Shown: positions 38,536-50,752 of the stretch, in pieces
How the letters are laid out: each line of letters starts with the position of its first letter
How positions within the stretch are numbered: position 1 is the stretch's first letter
From: Chionis minor
Lineage: Eukaryota; Chordata; Aves; Charadriiformes; Chionididae
DNA length: 64,000 nt
Direction: 5' to 3'
Assembly: GCA_013398295.1 (NCBI GenBank)
Contig: VZSF01004775.1
Coordinates: 310,001-374,000 of the forward strand
Translations under genes and position numbers: made by a program
The notes under the pieces: model-generated
Told to the model about the DNA's origin: nothing
The model's input: only the letters and a program-made list of their open reading frames with translations
Databases searched by the model: none

Positions 38536-39908
38536 GTAAGTGTTTTTAACTTTGATCAGTTCATACAACCTACATCTTACTTTAAAGGAATCCCCCTCTC
38601 TACTAAATAAGTTGTTGGATTAAGTAAGCAAGTTATGTGCAATATCATCGTAAGCCAAAATATGTGATGGCAATTTCTGTGGTTTGTATGTACATTTCGC
38701 TGCAAGGTTTGTTTTTAAACCATAAAATAAGCTTTTTACCACCTCTTTGTCCTTGTACTTACGTTGACACATGCTTTATGACATGGATTTTCTGCACTAT
38801 GTTTATTTTTGAGCATTTAGTCTAGACTGGGTTTATTCCTCTTCCCTATGTTTGATTGTTCTGCCTTTTGCCAGAAAAATTAGTATGTGTAAGTTTTGAC
38901 TTAGTTCAACTATCCTGACTATCAATTTTTTTTTCTGAGATGTGTTTTGGTAGCCAGTCTTCTAAGTTCTTCAGCTCTTGCTCCCAAATCTGCTGCACCT
39001 TATTCATTGACACAGGGCAGGACATACAGTAATCCTTGTCTAAAAAAACCTTGTACAGAATCTGTACAGAAATCCTTGTACCAAAAAAAGAGTCAGGCGT
39101 GAATAATCGTATGTACAACTAGAAAGCTGAGAAAGGTCTAGATTAAATTAAACTGTGTCTCTGTACCAAATTTGTAGGTTTCATATGTAATACAGCAGAC
39201 AAAAAAATCATTAATGGTGGATTTTTAACATACCCAGAAAGAATATTAATGTTGAAAACTTATTGATAACAGTTTCTCAGAGATGAAAGAAATTGGTTGA
39301 CAATTTCTGCCCAAATGCCCAAACAAGGCAATAGAGGATTTAGGTGCTTAGCCTGATATTTTTTATTTTAGTTCATGATTGTTTTTCCTATGTGTAGTAC
39401 ATAAATATGTTTGCAATGTTCTTCAGATATCAGCGTGATCTTTCCAGTATTCTGTGCCATTACTTAGCTTGATCTTAATTTTTTAAGTTAAAATACAATT
39501 GTATTTAGGTACATTAGCAAAAGCATGAGCTGCAAGCCTGTGTTAACTCTGCTTCTACCCGATTTGCAGTATTGTAAATCAGAATAAAGTTAGGGGTATG
39601 ATGTAAAGTTTATTTAGTGCCGCCTTTTTTTTTTTTTTTTTTTTTCCTTCCCTTTGTGAACTAGCAACCATCCGTACTTTGGTGGTTGTCTATGTCAGGT
39701 GAGCATGGGTATATGAGCAGTGCTAATCCAGGTGAAAGTGAACTTCATGTAGAAACCATCTTACAGTAACTTAATTGATCTCCTGTGTGTGTGGACTCTA
39801 CTTGCCTTTTATCCTTTGTGAAGCGATGACGACATCATCACTTAAAACATTAGTGTTTTAAGCTATTAATGACAGTTTTTTTTCTTTTTATTTAAACTAA
39901 CTTGGCAG
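38536..39908 (+). other. AFDN: AFDN intron 4
   Basis: Phase 2 intron of 1373 nt, GT-AG. Holds a 21-base T run at 39625-39645. No transposon or RNA gene recognised. Confidence 0.88.
39625..39645 (+). repeat. Poly-T tract in intron 4
   Basis: Twenty-one consecutive T, followed by a C/T-rich stretch. It lies about 260 nt upstream of exon 5, too far to be its polypyrimidine tract. Confidence 0.85.
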
Positions 39909-40069
39909 TGAGAATTCTCGCCTTGCAGCTGAGGTTTACAAAGATATGCCCGAGACCAGCTTCACTCGCACAATATCCAATCCCGAGGTGGTTATGAAAC
40001 GGCGGCGACAGCAAAAACTAGAGAAGAGAATGCAGGAATTTCGCAGTTCTGATGGCAGACCAGACTCAG
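39909..40069 (+). CDS. AFDN: Afadin exon 5 (linker with phosphorylation site)
   Basis: Encodes about residues 193-246: the completed Ile (Val in human) then ENSRLAAEVYKDMPETSF, TRTISNPEVVMKRRRQQKLE, KRMQEFRSSDGRPDS. The RTIS serine is the residue reported in the literature as an Akt target in human afadin (Ser216 or Ser218, depending on isoform numbering), and its basophilic context is intact here. The KRRRQQKLEKRMQEF segment is a predicted basic helix leading into the second Ras-association domain. Acceptor ttggcag, donor G followed by gtactt, leaving phase 1. The exon is nearly identical to human, suggesting strong constraint. Confidence 0.97.
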
Positions 40070-41107
40070 GTACTTAGATTACTTAGATTTCTTCTGGTTA
40101 AGTTGTAAACAGCAAACTGTTTGCTGGGAGATTATTTTTAAGGCCAGCAACTCCTGTAAATTTGACTTAACTTCCGCTTTCTGATGAAGTACATTTTTTG
40201 TACTTCATGGCTAATTTACTTATGATGTAACTGAATGAAGGACTTGTAGAGGTAAGATTTCAGAGGAGTGTGTTCTGTGATGAGTGCAAGTCAGAGCTTG
40301 CAGTGATGGGCAGGTTGGTGGGAAAGGAGATGCTCATTGATCCTGCTAGTGATGCTGAACTGGGAAAGAAGGAAGGACAGAATTAGAGTTACTAAACTGA
40401 CAAACCGAGGAAGTCTTCTGAAATAAATGTCATTCATTTTGCTAAGAACAAGCTGAATGACCTGAATGTAAAAATGCAATGAGTAGCACAAATACAAGAT
40501 GGCAAGGAGTGATTATTCAGGTCTGCACAGAATTTTCTGGTAGATCTTGTGAATATCAGCAGTAGAGTATTTAACTTTCTTGGGGGTGGGAGTAAAGATC
40601 GCAGTGGTTGTATAAACATCAGTGTTAAATGAACAAATGAAGCAATGTTAGTACAAATAAGACCTCAAATTATGTATGCTGTCCATGGAAGAGTGGTGAA
40701 GGAGGAGTTAAGAGGTTAACATCGCCTGAGGGAAATCTTAAATGGGCTTTTAAGAGAGAGGGAAGATTCTTGAAGGTCATCACAAATTTGCTGTAAAGTT
40801 GCGAAAGGTCAGTTCTTTAGCCAGTCATTGTCACTGTTTCATTTTAACGTCAGGTAGTATGAAGAATGGTGAAGCACTGGGGGAAAGACTTGCTTAGAGA
40901 AATTAGGAAGGCATTGCTGGAGGTTTTTACCAGTGGCAGAGAGAAATCTGTTTCAGGGATGTTATGTAACTTTTCTTGTATTTTAGTGGATTGACTAAAT
41001 GATTTCTGAAGGGGTTCATTGTTATATTCTGTTAGAAATATAATGAATGGCTGCATGTCTGTCTCTTTATTCTCTGGTAGTATTGCTAATTAAATTTTGT
41101 TTCTAAG
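40070..41107 (+). other. AFDN: AFDN intron 5
   Basis: Phase 1 intron of 1038 nt, GT-AG. Ends with tttctaag before exon 6. No repeat recognised. Confidence 0.88.
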
Positions 41108-41265
41108 GTGGGACGCTGAGAATTTATGCAGACAGTTTAAAACCAAATATACCGTACAAGACAATCCTACTGTCCACTACGGATACTGCAGACTTTGCAG
41201 TTGTTGAAGCACTGGAAAAATACGGTCTAGAGAAAGAAAATCCTAAGGATTACTGTATTGCTCGT
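41108..41265 (+). CDS. AFDN: Afadin exon 6 (Ras-association domain 2, first part)
   Basis: Encodes about residues 247-299: GGTLRIYADSLKPNIPYKTI, then LLSTTDTADFAVVEALEKYG, LEKENPKDYCIAR. This is the first half of the second Ras-association domain (about 246-348 in human), with the beta-hairpin (TLRIYADSL) and the helix DFAVVEALEKYGL typical of the fold. DTADFAVVEA differs from human DPADFAVAEA at two positions, both conservative for the fold. Acceptor tttctaag, donor CGT followed by gtaagt, phase 0. Confidence 0.97.
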
Positions 41266-44200
41266 GTAAGTGAAGTTACTAAGTAACAATCTTCTCACGC
41301 TTCGTATTTGATTTTTGTTCCTTAAGGTAGCTTTAAAACTAAATGCAAAGACTCTGGTAGTTCTGCAACTAACTTTTTTCTTTTTCTTTTAAATCTAATA
41401 GCCTCAGGAATTCTGAAGTGATTTCTCAGGTTTTTGTTTTTAAAACCTAAATCATCCAATCTTACTAAATTATTATTTGCTACATAGAAAAACATCAATA
41501 AAGTAACATGTCCGTATTTGGCACTGCGGTTTTATACCTGTAAGTGTGCTTATGGTTTGCCGATCTATAAAATAATAGTTAATCCTTCGGATACCTGAAT
41601 ATACTGTTGCCTTATGCCTTTCACTGTTAGCTTACGCACATTACACATCAGAAAAGATTAAACATTTAAGTGGAATTTAGGCTTAACTGCAGAATTTAAT
41701 TATTTTAGGAGTTCCGAATGAATTGTATGGAATTGGTATTTCTTAGAGGTATCAAGAAGTCCCATGGGCAGTACTGATTAAAGAGTACAAACTTTTGTCC
41801 TTATTCTCTTCTGAAGGAGAATAGTGAAATTTGAAAACATTTCACCCTTGTTTGAGTCCAGTCTTTGGTTACATTTCTGGCTATTGTTTGTCCGATAACC
41901 TTGGAATCATTGCTCCTTAAAATGATGAAAGAAAAGGGAAAATGTTTGTGTCTTATATCATGCTCTCTTTCCTTGTCCCTTCTCCAGTATTTAAAGTGGC
42001 ACTGGAAAACAGTAAGAAAGTTTATATTATTTGCTATTCCCTGCACTTTCTAGCTGCTCTAAAGGATGTAGATATATCTTTGGTCTTAAAACTGCTCTTG
42101 TATTTGGTTTTTAGGATATCTTTGAGTAAACTTAGTGTATGCTTTTGCTGTGCTTACAGCCTCTAGTGGTATAATCATCTGTGAACTGACATGTTGCTCT
42201 AATGTTGTTCTGAGTAGTAATAAGGAAACTGTAAGGTGCTAGTGCTTTTGTAGCTTCGTGACAGTGGGCTAGTCTTAGTTTTATTGTTTCATCAGTTTTG
42301 TCTTAGTTCTATACACATTTTTAGTGATGTTCTGGATGTTTTATCATAGTTTTCATTAACCTGAAATTGGGGTCCCAACTGTGAAAGTAAAATTTTACAA
42401 AGATTTTTATTATGGAGGGAAATCATTTTGTAAGTAATAGGGGTGTTTTTAATGACTTAGCGTATTAAAAATTGATTCTCAGTTTTGGCTGCTCTACATG
42501 TAGTTTTAATTATGACAATTATCTTCACATTGTGGGTTCTATAAATTAAATTCATGATTCTCAGTCATTGATCTTATTAAATAGGCTGCTGATTTGACAT
42601 GCTCCTTTTTCTGCTGGTTTGAGAGAGTTGTGGGCTACAGCAGAGGCATTGGGACTGAATTTGGAAGATAGTTTTGCATCGGTCTGTTTAGCTCAGAGTT
42701 AGAGGGTATTATGATGTAGCATGAAATAGTTATATTTTAGGGAATATATTGAACTGATTGCACACTTACCAGGAAAACTACTGCAAGTAACTGTTGTGGT
42801 GGGTCGTGTTCCCTCTCACCTCTCCTGGTCTCTGGTCTTGTGGGGGATGTTAAATGCAGAAGATTGTCTGAGGAATATTGTTCTAATCTTGTGAAAGATT
42901 AAGAAAGTCTTTGCTGTGAAGCAAATTGATTTTTAATTAGTTTTCGGGAAAGCACTTCTGGAAAATATTTTGCCTTTTCTGAGCAGCACACTTTCTTGAT
43001 ATAGTGATTTTCTATACGGACATAAGTTGTATGCTTATATTTAATTTGAAATACCTGAGTAGTCTCCATTGGCTAATAGCAGATCTTTTTTATATCTCTC
43101 AGTGTAGGAGACCTTACTACTCTGCTCACTCTAAGTCATAGTAGTTGGCTAAAATCTACTTGGCCTTTCTTAGTGCCTCTGCTAATACAGTGTTTCGGTT
43201 TTAAATGTGATAATGCTTCCTTTTTAAATAAAGTTGAGTATTTTTAATCTAACTTTAAAATGTAGTTTTTGCCAAGTATTTTACGAAGTTACTTATTTGC
43301 CTGAAACATTAAAATATCCTGGCTTTAGCTTGATGTATCTTTCATCACTGCTTTCTTTTTTGGAAACTCACAAATACAATGCTAAAATAGGTGTCATGGC
43401 CATTGGTACTTCTTTACACTGAAGTCTCATGGCTGTTCTTTACCCTTAGTGGGGCTTTTGCACCTGTTCTTCTGACGCTTTACATTGTTCAGTGGAAGAT
43501 GAATCTGTTTTGCACATGTTCTTACTCTTTTTGTTGGGTTTTAAATAGTGTACAGTGGAGCATATAATTTCAGTTTCTTATTGGTGGGGATTTTTAAATG
43601 TTTTGTTTCTTTGGGTGGCAGGTGAAGTGTCTTCAGAGAAGGCTTAAGCAGTTGACATTTACTGAACTATTAAGATGGATTTTTAAGTTACATGACAAGA
43701 CCTTTATAAGGCTGCATAAGTACGTGTAATAAAGTTCACTCGCTTCTGAAGTTTCAGTTGAGAGATGAACATCATAAGAATTTTTCTTAACACTTACTAG
43801 TGACAACTTCTAGTGTAAATGGCAGTTTCCTGTTAGTTCCTTGCTTTTATACCCTGGTTTACTGTGTATCAGGCTGTACCTTTATGCCCACCTCTAAAGT
43901 GCTTTTCTATGTAATCAAGTAAATACAAGTTTGTTCCAGTATACATTTTGTTTGTTTCAGTCTGCTTGATTTGAGTTTCCCTGAATAATATGGGGTTCAC
44001 TGCACTTCTCTCAAGATGTCAAATTAATTAGACAGTCTTCCAAGCTACCTGTGCATATTCACTTAGGGCATAAGACTTGAGGCACACAGCAAACCAGTTA
44101 ACTCTTAAAAGTAGAATCTTGGCTTGACTTTTGTTTTAGTGTGCTCTTATTTTTCTCTCAAGGATAAGCCATAAATAACTTTTTATACTGTCAAGCAAAA

Positions 44201-47077
44201 ACATGCAGTTCATGGTGGTGAGCTTCTGGGTTTGTGGTTTGGGGGTTTTTTTTGTGGGTTTTTTTTTGTTTTTTTGTTTTTTTTTTTAAGAAATAGACCT
44301 TATAGACATAAGGCTTAAATATTTTTTAGCAAGTTCCATTGTTTCGGATTTTTTTTCAGGGGCATTTTCAGGGGTATATTCAAGGCCTGTGTTCCCAGCT
44401 TGTAAAGAAAACTGAGGATTAATTCATTTGAATAAGCAGATGTATTAAAACAAACAGTAGATATAAGGGGTTTTTCATGTAGAAAACATTAAAATGACAA
44501 AAGAGCTTATTGAAGACCTATTATAGCACAGGTTTTTTGTGTGAAACTTGCGAAGGATAGATCTGATAACTTTAGCTGTACTTACTACTTACCACAGGGG
44601 ACTTAAGTATTTGAGTATTACCTTCTCTCATTTGTCCCAGCAAATGCCTTGGAAGTTAAGTCCTAAGTTGCTATGGACTTCCTTTAAATTTCTTAGCTTG
44701 TATTTTCTGCATGTTTCACTGCATTTTAAATGAATAAATATAGATTGGAATTACTTTATGATATTTGATATATGCTCATGAATGCAATTATGAGGAAGCA
44801 GAGTATATGCTTCCTAATTATCTGTTATGACTTTGTTTCAGTTTGTAGGTTGCCAGCTGACAACCTGCTTCCAGGACTTGTGATCTTAATCTGGTTTTAC
44901 CCATCTCCATTTCCTAGGCTGTTGCAGAAATTGTGGAAATGTCTGTACCTCATCTCAGCAGTCTGTATGGATTCAAATTCATGAAAGGATATTTAACTGC
45001 ATCTTCTATTTTTCAAAATGAAAGCAAATCTCTACCCACGAGCCCAAGCCCAATTATAATATAAACTTATTCCCATGTTTTTCTATTAGTCTAAAATGTA
45101 GGATTTTCAGCTTTGTGGCTGACACTGAGGCAGTATTTGCCTAAAACATGGAGATATTTTCCAAAATGGCTTCGTCACGGTTAGAAATCTCCTGGCCTGC
45201 ATAAGCTCAGGTGTGGTGTTTTGTGTCTTTCCACAGGTTAGGTCACACACTTTAAGTGCGGTATGTCTGAGTTACCAGCTCCCGCCTCCTGAGGGGAACA
45301 GTAACTGGCTGGGAGGATGAAGGGATTAGTGCTCTTGTGAGCCCTCTTCTCTAACTTGTCTAGTTTACCTTTGCTGCCATTAGGCCCAAGGCCAAGTACA
45401 GATGCTCGTCCAATTTCCATGGCAGAAATATCAGGGTCAAGTAGTAGCACCTGTGTATGTATATCTCATCTGTCCTCTAACTTCACCGCATTTGGGTGTT
45501 CTTTGGTTTGCTCCCCACTCCAGTATTGGTCAGCCCCTGGTACGCACGTAGTTCTTCTACTTTTCCCCATGTAACTAGTTACCTTCTGTCTCGAGGGCTT
45601 TGGGACTTAAACATTTTTGCTTGTTGAATAAGGCTTGAAACACAGCGTTGCTTTAAATAGCTAATCAAAATTATCCCATAGGTATAATTGATTTTAAAAT
45701 CTGAGAACTGAAATAGGAAAGAGTGGTTTGGCAAGAGAAGATTTGAGTGTAGATGTTTTTCTGTTTCCCTTCGGTTTGTACATTTTAATGTTTTCCTCAC
45801 TTTTCTAATATCTGTCTATTTGAAAATCTAATTAAAGATAATTAGTCCTATGTTTAGCCAGTTTTTGCATAGAAAATATTTTAGGGAAAGGCCAATGACT
45901 CAATTACATACTTTTGATCTTAAATGTACTTGTTTCCTGCTTGGAAGAAGATGAAAGGACGTTTGAGGTGGATCTCTGAGAACATAGTTAACACTGAAAG
46001 GGGTGTGGAGAGGGGGCGACAAATAAGAGTGAAAAGCCTCTTCAGGGCTACAGCATAGAAGGCTTCAGTAGCCAATAGCTGGAATACTTCAGGAGGTGTT
46101 ACCTGGGTCATAGTTCAGACATGGGAATAATTTTGAGTACTTTGTTTAAAATAGAGCTGTCTGTGAATCTGTGAATTTAAATAACATTGTTAGGATCACA
46201 AATGAGGGAGTAAAGATTTTTTTTCTTTTTATTTTTTTAGTTATTCAGCTTTCAATTATCTGTCTTTAATGTAGAAGGTACTCAGGCACTGTAATACTGC
46301 CTGTCATTGTTTTTTATGCTTGATCGCTGTGGGGAGCAATAATGCATGAAGTCTCATGCATGCGTCTCATTCAGAGTCAGAACTCATGAATCAAGGTTTT
46401 CCCCTTCCTCTACCTTGTAAGGATGTAGCTATAAAAGGTATGAGCAGTCTGGTTCTGTTGCCAAAGTATACTTAGTTTTGTTTTTTCTTTAAAGCACGAA
46501 GCAATTGTGTGAAATGCGCCAGTCATGCCCCTAGTCTCTGTGTAGGCCAGGTAAAGTTTGGGTAAGAAAAGGATGCAGGAGGTCTCATGACATTTTCTTT
46601 GCCAGCTTTTCTGGCCATTTCTAAAGATACTTGCATGTTGCGTTAGTGGAATGGCATTAGCAAAATGAAAGGCTGCTTCCAGTGTGTGAGATAATAAAGG
46701 AAATTTCAGTTCTGTTTTTTACTATCACCTCTGTAGATATTTTTTTTTTTCTTCCCCTTGGCTGTTGAGAAATTGGAATCATTTTATTTACTAGAAGATG
46801 GTCTTGTCTACCTTAAGTGTAACTTGCTTTCCTTCGCTTTTTAAATATATCTGGTGTTCTGGGAAGTGTGGTTTAACCGTAACAAGAGGCAAGAGAAGAG
46901 AGTTAGAAAAAGTCTTGGAAAGCAAAATATATTTCAAGTTACTGAATTCTTTTGCTTTATCTCTTGTTATAGACAAAAAAAACCCAAACAAAAAAAATAA
47001 CCAGAAGATATATCCCTTTATCTTCTGTTCTAATTGTCTACTAACAGCTCTTAAAACTGATAATGGTTCTTTTCTAG
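41266..47077 (+). other. AFDN: AFDN intron 6
   Basis: The largest fully contained intron (5812 nt), phase 0, GT-AG. It has a T/G low-complexity stretch at 44230-44288 and a patch at 45238-45600 with unusual CpG content and a coding-like minus-strand frame. I recognise no transposon in it. Confidence 0.88.
44230..44288 (+). repeat. T/G-rich low-complexity stretch in intron 6
   Basis: T-tracts of up to eleven bases are separated by single or short G runs. It resembles the stretch in intron 1 near 23.5 kb. Confidence 0.75.
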
Positions 47078-47189
47078 GTCATGCTGCCTCCTGGTGCTCA
47101 GCACTCTGATGATAAAGGTGCTAAAGAGACTATCCTTGATGATGATGAGTGTCCACTGCAGATATTCAGGGAGTGGCCTAGTGATAAAG
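47078..47189 (+). CDS. AFDN: Afadin exon 7 (Ras-association domain 2, middle)
   Basis: Encodes about residues 300-336 plus one base: VMLPPGAQHSDDKGAKETIL, then DDDECPLQIFREWPSDK. The acidic DDDECPL turn and the IFREWPSDKG block are signature parts of the second Ras-association domain. The ATG at 47081 is internal. Acceptor ttttctag, donor G followed by gtattc, which is a weaker donor than the others because it lacks AAGT at +3 to +6. The following intron is the shortest in the window, and the frame reads on into it for about 95 bases before a stop. Confidence 0.96.
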
Positions 47190-47549
47190 GTATTCTGAAA
47201 AGCTTTAAGATATTTTTGTACTTTGGCTGTGGTAAGCCACGGTGGGGACCATATATTTTGAAGTGTTCTGTTTTCAGGCACTTGTAATATTAGGTGTTTT
47301 CAGAGTTATTTATTATTTCATTCAGCACTGTTTATAATAATACATCTTTAGATGGTAGATTTTTACATTCTGTCCTGAAGTTTCTAAATTATCCACTGTG
47401 GAGAAGTATGCTATTAATCTTGTCAGTGGTTTTAACTTAAAAATAACTGCATAAAGAAGTGTCGGGAATTTAGTAAGCTGTAATAGATGTTGGATGTGTG
47501 CTTGTTCACTGATAGTGAGACTCAAAGGATGTATAATACTGTGTTCTAG
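47190..47549 (+). other. AFDN: AFDN intron 7
   Basis: Phase 1 intron of only 360 nt, GT-AG. If retained, translation would end at the TAA near 47285-47287. Confidence 0.92.
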
Positions 47550-47717
47550 GAATATTAGTCTTTCAGCTGAAAAGGCGGCCTCCTGATTATGTCCCAAAGA
47601 AATCCAAGAAAATAAGTGATGGAAAGCCATTAAAGGGGAAGGAAAGAGTTGACGGGTCTGGCTATGGCTCTTGCCTTCCTCCTGAGAAACTACCATACCT
47701 GGTAGAATTAAGCCCAG
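47550..47717 (+). CDS. AFDN: Afadin exon 8 (end of RA2, linker to FHA)
   Basis: Encodes about residues 337-392: GILVFQLKRRPPDYVPKKSK, then KISDGKPLKGKERVDGSGYG, SCLPPEKLPYLVELSP. The first strand (ILVFQLKRRPPD) closes the second Ras-association domain. The lysine-rich linker is the least conserved part of this gene here: KKSKKISDGKPLKGKERVDG stands where human has a different but equally basic sequence of the same length. The conserved PYLVELSPG motif then leads toward the FHA domain. Acceptor gtgttctag, donor G followed by gtaaga. Confidence 0.96.
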
Positions 47718-49027
47718 GTAAGAATTCTGGTTATCTAATTATCTGAATTAGGTTATTACATAGTCATTTAGACTTTCTGAAATCTGAAGCGCAAGAAAGT
47801 TGTTGGCAGTGTAAATGAATGCCACATCAGTTGTTCTTCTGATGTCGGATTCTGAATTGGAGCTGTCGAGAGGTGGAGCTGCATATTGCTATAATAAATG
47901 TTTGGAATAAAGAAAGGGGAGAAATGATTGACTAAGACTTTGTGTCTATTAGCATGTCTTCAAGTACAAAGTTTTAAGGGTTTGAAAAGCAAAAAAAGTC
48001 ATTTGGTCTTCAACTTTCTTTTGATTTTTGGGGTTTAAAACTTGATAATAAGTAAAATAGTTTAACATGTTGTCTTGTGATCTGGGGGGAAAGACCAGCA
48101 AAGCACTGCTTAAATCTGGTTTGCTTTATGTTCAGAAGTATACTGTAGCGTAGCTAGTAAGTTGTATTTGACAGTGCCATACATGAAAATTACATTTTTA
48201 GAAGGACAAGAGCATGAATTTTTAAATAAAACTTATTTGTAAACATTTTTCAGCCTGTATGGAACCTTCAAGTCACTAGCAAGTCTAGGTTTTATTTTGG
48301 CATCATCACAACTCTGTGGGCTGCATTTACAATTAATTTTATGATCTAGGAACAGCCAGGGAAACTTGATTGTTTATAGCCCAACAGCTGATAAAACACA
48401 TAGAAACTACTCCTAATTTTTGTTGTCTTCATGTTTAAAGATTTAGATCTAGACTTTCATTTTTGGTGATTTAGTTATTTGCAGCTCCAAAAAAAGCACT
48501 CTAATATATTGTGTTCTATATGCTGTAATTATATTTTCATATTAATATTTTGGGTTCTTTTAGTAGTACTTTCAGTTTCTTTTCTTGTGCTCTAAACTCT
48601 GACTCTTCACGGAGCCTACTTGCTTTAGTATTGAAGCATGTTTGGGCAGTGGAGCGAGACATCCATTAACTGAGAGAGGAAAAACAATCTGAAATGCCAC
48701 AGGTGGCAACGCAGTGTACTAAGCCTTTGCACATAGCCTGCGGGACTGACCTATTGTTCATGTTTTTCTTCTAACAGCTTGTTGTCCTTTTCTAAACAAT
48801 AAGGATTGTTTCATTCAGTAGCTTTGTAGTACTGATGCCTTTTTATAGTTTCTAAAGTTGAAAGAATTTAATGTACTTCATCCTTATAAATTGAATAAGT
48901 GTTGTCTGGCTACAGTTTCACCCTTTCCTGTCTTTTCTTTTCCTGCCCTCTTCCGCATGTTCTGCATGGTATCTGTCCTGCTGGTGCTGCCTTCACCTGG
49001 GTCCTCTGCATGTGTTTCTAACCCCAG
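47718..49027 (+). other. AFDN: AFDN intron 8
   Basis: Phase 1 intron of 1310 nt, GT-AG. Its last 110 bases before the acceptor contain no AG and are strongly pyrimidine-rich. Confidence 0.9.
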
Positions 49028-49072
49028 GGAGAAGGAATCACTTTGCCTACTACAATTATCACGCTTATGAAG
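49028..49072 (+). CDS. AFDN: Afadin exon 9 (45-nt exon before FHA)
   Basis: A very short exon of 45 nt (phase 1 to phase 1), encoding about residues 393-407: GRRNHFAYYNYHAYE. The aromatic/basic stretch precedes the FHA domain and matches human except for Ala in place of Thr. Because its length is a multiple of three, skipping it would keep the frame. The acceptor is aaccccag with no other AG for 110 bases upstream, and the donor is G followed by gtaatg. A longer open frame that covers the same DNA in another register is a shadow. Confidence 0.95.
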
Positions 49073-50733
49073 GTAATGCTATATTTAATACTGTTCTCTC
49101 ATTAGTCACTAAAAACATCGCTGGCTATAAATCTTTTGTTTCTTTTTGACAAATTAAAGGCTTATCTTGCTTATCTTACTTTTTTCCAAGGGACTGCTTC
49201 TGTGAAGTAGTTATCTGTCTTGTCAACTGCCATTTAATTATTCTATCTGTGAACAAACATCAAATAGTTCGTGAATGTGCTGTTATCCAAGGAATTCAAC
49301 CTTCCGGCTAGGGGTAGCAGCTAAATTTCATTAGGGTGGTTTACAAGCAGTTTTGTCATAGAAAGAAAAATGTTCCTTGATCCATGTGCTTGCAGAATTC
49401 ATAGTTAAAAAGTGAATTGGGTAAATGTCATAGAACTTAATTATGCTTTTCAGGGTCTGACTGCATTAATGCAGTGGATGAAATCCATGATGATTTTTAT
49501 GTGAAATAGTGTTTGGACCAATGATAAAGTGACCTCACTTTCTGTTCTCTGGTGTTCCAGAGCATCTTTTGTATTTCTGCTGCCTGGTTTGTGGTGTTGT
49601 CTAACATTAACGGTGTACATCTAAGAAATTTAGCCACATTACACAGTAGAGTCTTGTTCAGTTTTACCTGTAGCTTTTGAAATTGATAACCTAACCTACA
49701 AATCATTGTGGATCTTTGATTCTCCTTAGAGTTTAGACTGATGAGCAGATATGTCCTGATTTGGCCAAATAGACAAGAATACAAAGCCACTTTCTTCTTC
49801 CTTGTGAAATGTCTACCAAAATACATTTTCCTTTTCTTAGTTTTTTTAGCATCAGTTGCCTCATTTTATTTTCTAGACTGCTGTAAAAGCACTATATGTC
49901 TGTTGGTGTTGCCTACCCTTTCATGGCTGTGGAGTACAATACTGGGATTTAAAGAACTCTGTTCAAACTCATGCCTCCAGTGCTCAGCTCTTTGAATTCA
50001 GACTTCCATTTCATTAACATCATTATTCCAGAGAGTAGAAAAGTTCTGTAGAGTGTGCTGAACTAATAAGCATAGACAAGCTCTGCAGAACACCTGACCA
50101 TTGAGTAGAAAGCTTAAAACTTAGTTGCATCTCACTGGGGAGAAAAAAATGACAATTTCTCAAATCTTTATCTCAGAGTGTGAAAAAGAGGTCTTTTTAC
50201 TCTAGAGCCCAGTCTGTCTCTTTGGAACAATGCATTTCAGGATACTTGTATTTATTATAGAAGTAACTCCCATAGAAGTGTCCCTGTGTTGAAACATTTG
50301 CTGTTCATATTCTTGCAGAAGAACCTGGCAGACTTGAGTTTCATGCCCTGTGCAATTGCACAAATTCCGTTAAGTTTGCTGTTTTTCCACCTTGTCCACA
50401 GCTGCTGACGTTGCTGGTTGTATGACTGTTTTATAGACTGAATATCAGTTTCTGTACAGTATGGTAGAGGATGCACTTCAGTAGCTTGTGGCTGTAAATG
50501 TAGCAGTTGGCAATTGTCTCTGTCTTCCAAGTCATGTAGGTGAACCAATAAATGGATGAATCCAATAGTAAAACAAACAGACTGGATAAACTGAAGTGAG
50601 ATATGGCTGCACTTTGAATAGCTGATACTGTCTGTGTTATCTGTGAATATGGCTGCTGATGAGTTCAGGAATGATAATTAACTTCAGTTTTTCAATCATA
50701 ATATTTAAAGGCTGAGAAAAATGACAAAAAGCC

Positions 50734-50752
50734 TTTTTTTTTTTTTTTTTTT
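50734..50752 (+). repeat. Poly-T tract in intron 9
   Basis: Nineteen consecutive T, followed about 60 bases later by a run of ten G. Confidence 0.85.
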
